64,000 bases of DNA from Salipiger mucosus DSM 16094. GTDB taxonomy: Bacteria > Pseudomonadota > Alphaproteobacteria > Rhodobacterales > Rhodobacteraceae. The stretch is from the NCBI RefSeq assembly GCF_000442255.1, contig NZ_KE557277.1:150836-214835 (forward strand). Reading direction: 5' to 3'. The notes under the pieces were generated by a model. That model was not told the origin of the DNA, did not search any database, and saw nothing but the letters and a program-made list of their open reading frames with translations. The position numbers were made by a program, and so were the translations under genes. Positions 8,651 to 16,199 of this stretch are shown here, one piece after another; positions within the stretch are counted from its first letter, which is position 1; every line of letters starts with the position of its first letter.

Positions 8651-10405
8651 TCAGACGAGCACCGCGCCCTTGCCGGCGATGGCGTCGGTGGCCTTGGCGT
8701 CGCCCAGCAGCATCTTGTTGTGCGGCTCGCCCGACGGGATCATCGGGAAGCAGTTCTCGTGCTTCTCGACGAGGCAGTCGAAGATCACCGGGCCGTCGTG
8801 CTCGATCATCTCCATGATCGCGTCGTCCAAGTCCGCCGGGTCCTTGCAGATGATGCCCTTGGCGCCGAAGGCCTCGGCCAGCTTCACGAAGTCGGGCAGG
8901 GCCTCGGACCAGGAGTGCGAGTAGCGCTCGCCGTGCAGCAGCTGCTGCCACTGGCGCACCATGCCCAGCCGCTCGTTGTTGAGGATGAACTGCTTGACCG
9001 GCAGGCGGAACTGCACCGCGGTGCCCATCTCCTGCATGTTCATGAGCCAGCTCGCCTCGCCTGCGACGTTGATGACCAGCGAGTCCGGGTGCGCCACCTG
9101 CACGCCGATCGAGGCCGGGAAGCCGTAGCCCATGGTGCCGAGGCCACCGGAGGTCATCCAACGGTTGGGATCCTCGAAACCGAGGTACTGCGCGGCCCAC
9201 ATCTGGTGCTGACCGACTTCGGTGGTGATGTAGCGGTCGTGCCCCTTGGTCAGGGCCTCGAGCCGCTGCAGCGCGTGCTGCGGCTTGATCGTGGTCTCGG
9301 AGGGCTTGAAGCTCAGGCAGTCCTTCTGGCGCCACTCCTCGATCTGGCGCCACCACTTGGCCAGCCCCTCGCGGTTGACCTTGCGGCCGCGCGCCTTCCA
9401 GACCTTGAGCACGTCCTCGAGCACGTGGCCAACGTCGCCCACGATGGGGTAGTCGGTCTTGATCACCTTGTTGATCGAGCTCGGGTCGATGTCGATATGC
9501 GCCTTCTTCGACTTCGGCGAGAAGGCATCGAGCCGGCCGGTGATCCGGTCGTCGAAGCGCGCGCCGATGTTGATCATCAGGTCGCAGCCATGCATCGCGA
9601 GGTTGGCCTCGTAGAGCCCGTGCATCCCCAGCATGCCCAGCCAGTTCTTTCCCGAGGCCGGGTAGGCGCCGAGGCCCATGAGCGTCGAGGTGATCGGCAC
9701 GCCCGTGGCCTCGACCAGCTCGCGCAGGAGCTGGCTGGCGGCGGGGCCCGAGTTGATCACGCCGCCGCCGGTATAGAACACCGGGCGCTCGGCGGTCTCG
9801 ATGGCCTCGACCAGCTGGGTGATCGTCTCCATGTCGCCCTTGACCTGCGGCTGGTAGTGACCCAGCGGCGCCTTGGGCTTGGGCGTGTAGGCCGCCGAGG
9901 CGAACTGCACGTCCTTGGGAATGTCGACGAGCACCGGGCCGGGACGGCCGGCGGTGGCGACATGGAAGGCCTGGTGGATCGTGGTCGCAAGCTTCTCGGT
10001 GTCCTTCACCAGCCAGTTGTGCTTGGTGCAGGGACGGGTGATGCCGACTGTATCGGCCTCCTGGAAGGCGTCCGAGCCGATCATGAAGGTCGGGACCTGT
10101 CCCGAGAGGACGATGATCGGGATCGAGTCCATCAGCGCATCCGTCAGCCCGGTGACCGCGTTGGTCGCGCCGGGCCCCGAGGTCACGAGCGCGACGCCCG
10201 GCTTGCCGGTGGCGCGGGCATAGCCCTCGGCCGCATGGATCGCGCCCTGTTCGTGGCGCACCAGGATGTGGCGGATGTCGTTCTGCTGAAAGACCTCGTC
10301 GTAAATCGGTAGCACGGCGCCGCCGGGGTAGCCGAATACCGTGTCCACACCCTGGTCTCTCAGGGCCTGAACCACCATCTTCGCGCCTGTCATCTGACGT
10401 GTCAT
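8651..10405 (-). CDS. ilvI: Acetolactate synthase, large catalytic subunit
   Basis: Thiamine-diphosphate enzyme that joins pyruvate with pyruvate or 2-oxobutyrate to start branched-chain amino acid synthesis. 584 residues. The catalytic glutamate is in RHEQGAIHAAEGYA, followed by TSGPGATN. The TPP-binding segment reads VAGEASWLMNMQE; GE takes the place of the GDG seen in E. coli, a form I know from other alphaproteobacteria. The start at 10405 (MTRQMTG) has GGAGA upstream. Expression should be governed by the attenuator directly upstream (leader peptide 10502-10549, terminator 10448-10474). Confidence 0.95.
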   Translation of the reverse strand: MTRQMTGAKMVVQALRDQGVDTVFGYPGGAVLPIYDEVFQQNDIRHILVRHEQGAIHAAEGYARATGKPGVALVTSGPGATNAVTGLTDALMDSIPIIVLSGQVPTFMIGSDAFQEADTVGITRPCTKHNWLVKDTEKLATTIHQAFHVATAGRPGPVLVDIPKDVQFASAAYTPKPKAPLGHYQPQVKGDMETITQLVEAIETAERPVFYTGGGVINSGPAASQLLRELVEATGVPITSTLMGLGAYPASGKNWLGMLGMHGLYEANLAMHGCDLMINIGARFDDRITGRLDAFSPKSKKAHIDIDPSSINKVIKTDYPIVGDVGHVLEDVLKVWKARGRKVNREGLAKWWRQIEEWRQKDCLSFKPSETTIKPQHALQRLEALTKGHDRYITTEVGQHQMWAAQYLGFEDPNRWMTSGGLGTMGYGFPASIGVQVAHPDSLVINVAGEASWLMNMQEMGTAVQFRLPVKQFILNNERLGMVRQWQQLLHGERYSHSWSEALPDFVKLAEAFGAKGIICKDPADLDDAIMEMIEHDGPVIFDCLVEKHENCFPMIPSGEPHNKMLLGDAKATDAIAGKGAVLV

Positions 10406-10447
10406 GCCGTGTCTCCGTTTACGACGTCCGTGTTTCGCGTTGCGCAC

Positions 10448-10474
10448 AAAAAAGCCCCCGAGCTGGTCGGGGGC
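10448..10474 (-). terminator. Attenuator terminator upstream of ilvI
   Basis: On the mRNA strand GCCCCCGA, loop CCAGC, TCGGGGGC, then six T: a textbook Rho-independent terminator placed before, not after, the ilvI gene. A 10-bp antiterminator stem (10472-10481 with 10509-10518; GGCGCATGGG with CCCATGCGCC) overlaps three bases of the terminator arm, as expected for a switch driven by ribosome position on the leader peptide. Confidence 0.85.
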
Positions 10475-10501
10475 GCATGGGGTACCGTTATGGTGTCCGG
10501 T

Positions 10502-10549
10502 CTACCGGCCCATGCGCCAAGGTCCTACGATCAGTACAATGCGTGCCAC
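10502..10549 (-). CDS. Branched-chain amino acid leader peptide of ilvIH
   Basis: A 15-codon open frame, MARIVLIVGPWRMGR, starting at GTG with AAGGAG eight bases upstream. It carries a tight run of Ile, Val, Leu, Ile, Val codons. Its end overlaps the antiterminator arm. When charged branched-chain tRNAs are scarce the ribosome should stall in the IVLIV run, let the antiterminator form and allow ilvI transcription. This is the standard amino acid attenuation layout known from ilv operons; here it is read straight from the sequence. Confidence 0.85.
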   Translation of the reverse strand: MARIVLIVGPWRMGR

Positions 10550-10579
10550 CTGAGGGACTCCTTCGTCTGCGGGGCGGAC

Positions 10580-10606
10580 ATTATGACGGCGCCGCCGGGG
10601 CGTCAA
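10580..10606 (-). promoter_or_regulatory. Predicted ilvIH promoter
   Basis: On the reverse strand TTGACG (10606-10601), a 15-base spacer and CATAAT (10585-10580). Both boxes are close to sigma-70 consensus, though the spacer is short. Transcription would start near 10573, about 25 bases before the leader-peptide GTG, which fits the attenuator arrangement. Confidence 0.5.
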
Positions 10607-10647
10607 CCTCGCTTGGCCGGAAAAAGCTCCGGAAACCGGGCAAAATC

Positions 10648-10697
10648 TTTCCGAAAGTTGCTTCCGGCCGCCTCGGGCTGACATTTTCGGAAAGTTG
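10648..10697. promoter_or_regulatory. Two direct 13-base repeats upstream of the ilv promoter
   Basis: TTTC(C/G)GAAAGTTG occurs at 10648-10660 and 10685-10697, 37 bases apart and 40-90 bases upstream of the predicted ilv -35 box. The spacing is not far from whole helical turns. They could be activator sites for ilvIH or belong to the forward gene at 10809. Binding protein unknown. Confidence 0.35.
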
Positions 10698-10808
10698 AGT
10701 GCTCGTCGTGGGCAGGATCACGCTGTCGCGCGCGACTTCGTGACTTGCGTGAAACATGGCCTCGCGGCAATCTGAACCCGACGGTTCACTTCGGGACAGG
10801 AGGACGAC

Positions 10809-11006
10809 ATGCCCATTCGCAGACGCAGGACCGGCTTCGGGCTGCCCAAGGCGGCCATCCTCGTGGCGGCCATGGCCGCGGTGCACCTTCTGGGGGCCTG
10901 GCAGGCGGCGCATGACTCGGCGTCGGCGCAGGATGCCGCGCCGCAGGTTGTCCCGGCGTCGGCCTCGCAGGAGCATGGCGCGGTGGAGACCGGCTCGCTC
11001 ATCTGA
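10809..11006 (+). CDS. Small single-pass membrane or secreted protein
   Basis: A 65-residue protein: a basic start (MPIRRRRTGFG), one hydrophobic helix (about residues 13-31, LPKAAILVAAMAAVHLLGA) and a short polar tail rich in Ala, Ser and Gln. The strong AGGAGG ribosome site six bases upstream argues it is a real gene. It may be a tail-exposed membrane anchor or an exported peptide. No family recognised. Confidence 0.6.
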   Translation: MPIRRRRTGFGLPKAAILVAAMAAVHLLGAWQAAHDSASAQDAAPQVVPASASQEHGAVETGSLI

Positions 11007-11111
11007 CGGGCGACAGCGGCAATGCGCGCCGGAGGGCCGGGCATTTCCCGCCGACCACAGCTCGCAATCGTGTAGACTTGTCGCAACGGCATGGCAGACG
11101 GAGGACCGCGC

Positions 11112-11753
11112 GTGGTCATTGAGTTCTGGTTTTCCATCGGCAGCACCTACAGCTACCTGACAGTCATGCGTATCGAGGACGTGGCGCAGGAAGCCGGCGC
11201 CGAGGTGCGCTGGCGGCCCTTCGACGTGCGGCACGTCATGGTCACGCAGAACAACGTGCCCTTCAAGGACAAGCCCGTGAAGGCCGCCTACATGTGGCGC
11301 GACATCGAACGCCGCGCGCCGCGCTACGGTTTGTCGCCGCGACTTCCGGCGCCCTATCCACTGGCGGAGCTGGTCTTCGCGAACCGGGTCGCGACGCTCG
11401 GCGCGCAGCAGGGATGGGTCGCGGACTACACCCGCGCCACCTACCGTCGCTGGTTCGAGGCGGGGCAGCCCGCGGGCGAGGAGCCGAACCTGTCCGAGAG
11501 CCTGGCCGAGATCGGGCTCGACCCGGAAACGGTGATCCGCGAGGCGGGCACACCGGACATCGAGGCGCGCCTGCAAGAGGCGACCGCCGAGGCAATGGAC
11601 CTCGGCGTCTTTGGCGCGCCGAGCTTTGTCGTCGGGGAGGAGGTTTTCTGGGGCGACGACCGGCTGGAGGATGCGCTGGACTGGGCGCGCCGGGGCCGCC
11701 TGGACCAAGCACGCCACGGCGGAGGCGCGAGGCCGCCTGGCCTCAGCCGTTGA
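11112..11753 (+). CDS. DsbA-fold protein of the 2-hydroxychromene-2-carboxylate isomerase family
   Basis: Thioredoxin-fold protein of 213 residues. The N-terminal EFWFSIGSTYSYL is the family signature, with a serine where DsbA has its CxxC, and the C-terminal FGAPSFVVGEEVFWGDDRL marks the glutathione-binding half. Family members isomerise 2-hydroxychromene-2-carboxylate in aromatic degradation or act as glutathione-dependent isomerases; no aromatic pathway genes are nearby, so the substrate is open. I chose GTG 11112 because GGAGGA ends six bases ahead and the protein then starts at the first strand; an in-frame ATG at 11091 is possible. It converges on the response-regulator gene, overlapping its 3' end by 11 bases. 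Confidence 0.8.
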   Translation: MVIEFWFSIGSTYSYLTVMRIEDVAQEAGAEVRWRPFDVRHVMVTQNNVPFKDKPVKAAYMWRDIERRAPRYGLSPRLPAPYPLAELVFANRVATLGAQQGWVADYTRATYRRWFEAGQPAGEEPNLSESLAEIGLDPETVIREAGTPDIEARLQEATAEAMDLGVFGAPSFVVGEEVFWGDDRLEDALDWARRGRLDQARHGGGARPPGLSR

Positions 11754-12396
11754 CGCCGGTGCCCTGAAGCACGCCGTGTTCCAGCGCGTAGCGCGTCAGC
11801 CCGGCGGTCGAGCTGATGCCCAGCTTTCGCTTGATGTTCTTGCGGTGCGTCTCGACCGTGCGCACCGAGATGTCGAGCGCCTGCGCCACCGCCTTGTTCG
11901 ATTTGCCCTGGGCCAGCTGCAGCAGGATCGTCTGTTCGCGGTTGGTGAGCTGCTCGCGGCCGCCCGAGAGCACGGGCTGGAGCGCGCCCTCGGCGCCGGT
12001 GCAAAGGTAGCGCTCGCCCGCCATGACGCTGTCGATGGCGCGCTTGATCTCGTCGGTGGGCACGTCCTTGAGCACGTAGCCGCAGGCGCCGTGGCTGAGC
12101 GCGTTGGCGACGTATTCCGGCGAGTCGTGCATCGACAGCACCAGCACCCGCGTGGCCGGGCGGCGTTCGCGGATCATCTCGGTTGCCGAGAGACCGCCCA
12201 GCCCGGGCATGTTCAGATCCATCAGCACCACGTCGGGTGCCAGTTCATCGAGCCGGTCGATGATCGCCTGACCGTCCGAGAGCGTCGCCAGCACGTCGAG
12301 ATCCGGATAGCCCTCGAGGATCGCCTCGATGCCCTCGGCGACGAGTGGGTGGTCGTCGACGACGACGACGCGAGTGGGGGCAGGGTGATCGCTCAT
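11743..12396 (-). CDS. NarL/LuxR-type response regulator
   Basis: 217-residue two-component response regulator. The receiver domain covers about residues 1-125 with the acidic pair in VVDDHP, the phosphorylated aspartate D60 in LMDLNMPG, and the conserved lysine in YVLKDVP. The C-terminal LuxR-type helix-turn-helix runs from LTNREQTILLQLAQGKSNKA to VRTVETHRKNI. Its start overlaps the stop of the sensor kinase by four bases (ATGA), so the two are translationally coupled. The divergent TRAP transporter is the obvious candidate target. Confidence 0.92.
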   Translation of the reverse strand: MSDHPAPTRVVVVDDHPLVAEGIEAILEGYPDLDVLATLSDGQAIIDRLDELAPDVVLMDLNMPGLGGLSATEMIRERRPATRVLVLSMHDSPEYVANALSHGACGYVLKDVPTDEIKRAIDSVMAGERYLCTGAEGALQPVLSGGREQLTNREQTILLQLAQGKSNKAVAQALDISVRTVETHRKNIKRKLGISSTAGLTRYALEHGVLQGTGVNG

Positions 12397-13820
12397 GCCT
12401 GGGCCTTCGATATCGGTTCGCCGCGCCGCTCCGGCGGCAGCAGGTGCGAAAGCGGGATCTGCGCCTCGATAACGGTGCCCGCGCGCGACGACAAGATCCG
12501 CAGCGTGCCGCCGAGCTGTTCCATGCGCTCCTGCATGTTTCGCAGGCCGATGCCCGGACCCGGCGCACCTCCGCCGGCGCTGCGTGCCAGGCCGCAGCCG
12601 TTGTCCGAGATCCGCAGGGTCGCGCCCTTCCGGTGCCCGCGCAGGTCGATCTCGACCCGGCTGGCGCCGGAATGCCGCTCGACGTTGGTGAGGGCCTCCT
12701 GCGCGATGCGGTAGAGCGCGATGCGCCCCTCCTGGTCCAGCCGGTTGCGGAAGACCACGGTTTCGAAGGCCACCTCGATCCCGGTGCGGGCGCGGAAATC
12801 GTCGGTCAGCGCCTTGAGCGCGGGGCCGAGCCCGAGGTCGTCCAGCACGCCCGGTCGCAGGTCGCGGCTGATGCGGCGCACCTCCTGGATCGCGCCCGAG
12901 AGGTTCTCGAGCCCGCGGTCCAGCGTCTCGACCGAGCGTGGATCGCCGCGCGTGACGCGGCGGCGCGCGATGTCGAGCGCGTATTTCACGCCCACGAGGA
13001 TCTGGCTGATGCCGTCGTGCAGCTCGCGCGCGACGCGGCCGCGTTCCTCTTCCTGCGCGTCGAAGACGCGCTGCGTCAGTTCCTTGAGCTTGGCGTCGGC
13101 CAGCCGCCGCTCGCGGATGTTGAGGAACAGCCCCGAGAGGAAGACGCTCAGCAGCGCCACGAGGGTGATGGCCCCGATGTAGACAAACGTGCGCCGGATG
13201 CGGGACTGCACTTCGGCGCGGCTGGTGGCCACCGTGTCGAGAATGTCGTCGATGAAGACGCCTGTGCCCACCGCCCACTGCCAGTCCTGGAAGCCCAGCA
13301 CGAAGGTGATCATCCGCGCCTCCTCGCCGGTCGAGGGCTTGGGCCAGAGGTAGGAATGATAGCCCGACCCCTGCCGCGCGATCTCGATCAGGCGGTCGGT
13401 GATCGGCGTGCCCTCGCTGTCGGTCATGCCCGACATGTCCTGGTTGATGAGTTCGGTGCGCCGCGGCGAGACGAGGTTGGTGCCGTCGTATTCGTAGACA
13501 AAGAAAGACCCGTCGTCGCCGTAGATCATCGCCGCAAGGATCTGGGCGACGCGGGTCTTGGCCTGCTCGTCGTCGGGTGCCGCGCCGCCGTAGATGAAGT
13601 AGAAGCCGTTGCGCGCCTGGGTGACGTAGTTTCGCAGCTCCTGCTTCTTGGCCGCGATCAGCTCGCGCTCCAGCCCCTCGATCTCGCGTTCGGCAAGGGC
13701 GCGCGACTGGTGCGCGACCAGAACCGCGATCGCGGCGGCCGACAGCACGAGCGGCAGAGCGGCCAGAAGGAACATCTTCTGCCCGTAACTCGGTCGCCAT
13801 CTGTTCAGCCAGTCGCGCAT
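12393..13820 (-). CDS. Sensor histidine kinase with periplasmic Cache domain (NarX-type core)
   Basis: 475-residue membrane sensor. The first helix is at about residues 16-36, followed by a 170-residue periplasmic domain of single-Cache type (GFYFIYGG, DGTNLVSP, WQWAVGTGVFIDDI), and a second helix at about 213-235. The cytoplasmic part has a HisKA_3 box with H268 in ARELHDGISQ, then the N box NVERHSGAS and the G box DNGCGL. Cache domains of this kind usually bind small carboxylates or amino acids. It is divergent from dctP by 222 bases, so it likely senses the substrate of the TRAP transporter, as DctS does for DctPQM in Rhodobacter. Confidence 0.9.
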   Translation of the reverse strand: MRDWLNRWRPSYGQKMFLLAALPLVLSAAAIAVLVAHQSRALAEREIEGLERELIAAKKQELRNYVTQARNGFYFIYGGAAPDDEQAKTRVAQILAAMIYGDDGSFFVYEYDGTNLVSPRRTELINQDMSGMTDSEGTPITDRLIEIARQGSGYHSYLWPKPSTGEEARMITFVLGFQDWQWAVGTGVFIDDILDTVATSRAEVQSRIRRTFVYIGAITLVALLSVFLSGLFLNIRERRLADAKLKELTQRVFDAQEEERGRVARELHDGISQILVGVKYALDIARRRVTRGDPRSVETLDRGLENLSGAIQEVRRISRDLRPGVLDDLGLGPALKALTDDFRARTGIEVAFETVVFRNRLDQEGRIALYRIAQEALTNVERHSGASRVEIDLRGHRKGATLRISDNGCGLARSAGGGAPGPGIGLRNMQERMEQLGGTLRILSSRAGTVIEAQIPLSHLLPPERRGEPISKAQA

Positions 13821-14042
13821 GCCCCGGAATAGGCCGCGAATCGTGCCGAGGCAAAGCCGAATGCGCCGGCCAAGGGGCGCTGCGGGCAGGCGACGCTGCG
13901 GAAACCCGGTGAAAAAGACCCTGATTTCCGTAACTCTGGGTATTCCGTCCCGGCACGCCCGGCACTACGCTGCCGGCACTCAAACGATCCGTGCGGGCTC
14001 TGAGGAGACGCTCGCACAATAACACCTAAGGGGAGGATTTTT

Positions 14043-15128
14043 ATGGATCGTCGTTCCTTTTTGAGGGCGTCCACCGCAGGTGGTGCCGCCGCGGCCGCAT
14101 CCGCTCTGGCCGCTCCGGCCTACGCGCAAGGCCGCCGCACGCTGACGCTCGTCACGACCTGGGGCCGCGGCCTCGCCGGCGTGCATGACAGCGCCCAGTA
14201 TTGCGCCGACCAGATCACTGCTGCCACCGACGGCCAGTTGACTGTCGAGCTCAAGGCGGCGGGCGAACTCGTGGGCGCCTTCGAAGTCTTCGACGCCGTC
14301 TCGGCCGGCCAGGCCGACATGTACCACGGCGTGGACTACTACTTCCTCGGCCAGCACCCGGCGCTGAGCTTCTTCAGCCAGGTGCCCTTCGGCATGAACT
14401 TCATGGAATACGCCAACTGGTATTACCACGACGGCGGCATGGAGCTGGCAGACGAACTCTACTCGATCTTCGGCCTCAAGGCTTTCCCCTCGGGCAACAC
14501 CGGCCCGCAGTCGGGCGGCTGGTTCGCAAGCGAGATCACCTCGCCCGAGGACTTCCAGGGCCTCAAGTTCCGCATGCCGGGGCAGGGTGGCCAGGTGCTG
14601 GGCAAGCTGGGCGCATCGGTTCAGAACCTGCCGGGCGCAGAGGTCTACCAGGCGCTGTCCTCCGGCGCGATCGACGGCACCGAGTGGATCGGTCCCTGGG
14701 CGGACGAGAAGGCCGGCTTCCAAGAGATCACCAAGACCTACTACACCGCCGGCTTCCACGAGCCCGGGCCGAACCTGAACCTAACCATGAACCTCGAGGT
14801 CTACGAGAGCCTGACGCCCGCGCAGCAGGAAATCGTGGCGCAGGTGTCGCGCGCCTCGAACATCTGGACGATGTCGCTGTTCATGGCGAACAACTCGTCG
14901 GCGCTTCAGCGCCTGCAGTCGGGCGGCGTTCAGCTGGCCGAGTTCCCCGACAGCGTCTGGGACGCCTTCGGCGCCGCGGCGCAGGAAGTCGTGCAGGAGC
15001 CGATGGACGACGACATCTACAAGCGCTGCTACGACAGCTACATGGAATCGCTGCGGTCGTCGGCCCAGTGGATCAGCCGTTCCGAGGGCGCCTTCTCGGC
15101 GCAGCGGAACCGCGTCATGGGCATCTGA
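14043..15128 (+). CDS. TRAP transporter substrate-binding protein (DctP/TakP-like)
   Basis: Periplasmic solute receptor of 361 residues for a sodium- or proton-driven TRAP transporter. It starts with a twin-arginine-like signal (DRRSFLRASTAGG) ending at about APAYAQ (residue 29). The body shows the family pattern LTLVTTWG, ADMYHGVDYYFLGQHP, FRMPGQGGQVLGKLGA, IDGTEWIGPWADEKAGF. The overall type resembles the keto-acid/monocarboxylate receptors (TakP group) more than C4-dicarboxylate DctP, but the ligand cannot be read safely. GGGGAGG precedes the ATG. It is the first gene of dctPQM and is divergent from the two-component system. Confidence 0.9.
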   Translation: MDRRSFLRASTAGGAAAAASALAAPAYAQGRRTLTLVTTWGRGLAGVHDSAQYCADQITAATDGQLTVELKAAGELVGAFEVFDAVSAGQADMYHGVDYYFLGQHPALSFFSQVPFGMNFMEYANWYYHDGGMELADELYSIFGLKAFPSGNTGPQSGGWFASEITSPEDFQGLKFRMPGQGGQVLGKLGASVQNLPGAEVYQALSSGAIDGTEWIGPWADEKAGFQEITKTYYTAGFHEPGPNLNLTMNLEVYESLTPAQQEIVAQVSRASNIWTMSLFMANNSSALQRLQSGGVQLAEFPDSVWDAFGAAAQEVVQEPMDDDIYKRCYDSYMESLRSSAQWISRSEGAFSAQRNRVMGI

Positions 15129-15152
15129 TCCGGCGAAAACAGCAACTTGCAG

Positions 15153-15175
15153 CGCCCCCGCGACCCGCGGGGGCG
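15153..15175 (+). terminator. Hairpin between dctP and dctQ
   Basis: Perfect 10-bp stem CGCCCCCGCG-ACC-CGCGGGGGCG without a T run. Such intercistronic hairpins commonly protect or partly terminate the message so that the binding protein is made in excess over the membrane subunits. Inferred role. Confidence 0.6.
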
Positions 15176-15252
15176 TCTGCCTTGAAGGGGGTCGTCCGCA
15201 GCGGGGCGGGTCGTGACGCCGCGGTCGACAGGACAGGACGAGGGTTCGGGCC

Positions 15253-16185
15253 ATGGAACAAGAGGCTGCCACGGGCGGCGTAGCCGGTACGATACTGGAC
15301 GCCGTGATCGGCTTGATCGGCAACATCTTCATGTCTTTCTACAATCTCGGCTACGCGCTGACCCATCCGGCCAGCTGGCTGAACTGGTCGGATCCCGAGG
15401 CGGTCATGCGGTTCGTCTACTACGGCGGATCGGCAGAGCTGTTCTTCGTCGTCCTGACGATCTTCTTGGTGCTCACCGGCATCGGCATGTGGCGTCACAA
15501 GATCATGTGGGGCATGGTTCGCGGCCTCGAGGCGCTGCACAACAGCGTCGGCCGCGTCGCGGCCTGGGCCGGCCTGCTCATGGTGCTGCAGCAGGTCGTC
15601 ATCATCTTCATCCAGCGGATCTTCGCCCGGCCCGACATCGGCCTGGGCTTCGGCATACCGCTCAGCTTCGACGTGAGCTGGTGGTCGGAAGAGCTCAAGC
15701 TCTACAACGCCATGGTCGTCGCGCTCTGCCTCGCCTACACCTTCGTGCAGGGTGGGCACGTTCGGGTCGACCTGCTCTATTCGCCCGCACGCTACCGCGT
15801 GAAGAAGGCCATCGACATGTTCGGCAGCCTCGTCTTCATGCTTCCGATGGCCACGTTGATGTGGCTCTACTCGTGGTTCTTCCTCTGGCGGCACCTGATC
15901 GTGCCCAAGCCCTCGGCCTCGGAAGGACTCGACCGGCTGCTGATGAAGTCGCGGGCACTGCGCTGGAACGTCGAGACCATCGGCTTCAGCCCCAACGGCT
16001 TTTCCGCCTACTTCCTGTTCAAGATCCTGATCGTCGTGATGTGCGCCTTCATCTTCCTGCAGGGCGTCACCTTCTTCTGGCGCAGTTACCTCGAATGGAA
16101 AGAGGGTGAGGAAAGCGACGGCAAATATCTGGATCACGACCGGGTCGAAGCAGGCGAAGAAGCCTACGACCACGCGGAATTCTGA
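15253..16185 (+). CDS. TRAP transporter small permease (DctQ), long form
   Basis: 310-residue membrane protein; DctQ subunits are often about 160-200 residues, so this one is long. Helices lie at about 10-30, 58-78, 95-120, 150-175, 190-215 and 256-278, with the DctQ-type segment YTFVQGGHVRVDLLYS in the middle. A charged tail follows the last helix (WKEGEESDGKYLDHDRVEAG). It sits between dctP and dctM, 14 bases before dctM. It forms the membrane unit together with the large permease. Confidence 0.85.
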   Translation: MEQEAATGGVAGTILDAVIGLIGNIFMSFYNLGYALTHPASWLNWSDPEAVMRFVYYGGSAELFFVVLTIFLVLTGIGMWRHKIMWGMVRGLEALHNSVGRVAAWAGLLMVLQQVVIIFIQRIFARPDIGLGFGIPLSFDVSWWSEELKLYNAMVVALCLAYTFVQGGHVRVDLLYSPARYRVKKAIDMFGSLVFMLPMATLMWLYSWFFLWRHLIVPKPSASEGLDRLLMKSRALRWNVETIGFSPNGFSAYFLFKILIVVMCAFIFLQGVTFFWRSYLEWKEGEESDGKYLDHDRVEAGEEAYDHAEF

Positions 16186-16199
16186 GAGGGACAGGGTAA

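Noticed and set aside
13960-13990. Sigma-54 type promoter before dctP
   Set aside because: GGCAC...TGC pattern is present, but the distance between the GG and GC pairs is one base short of the required spacing.
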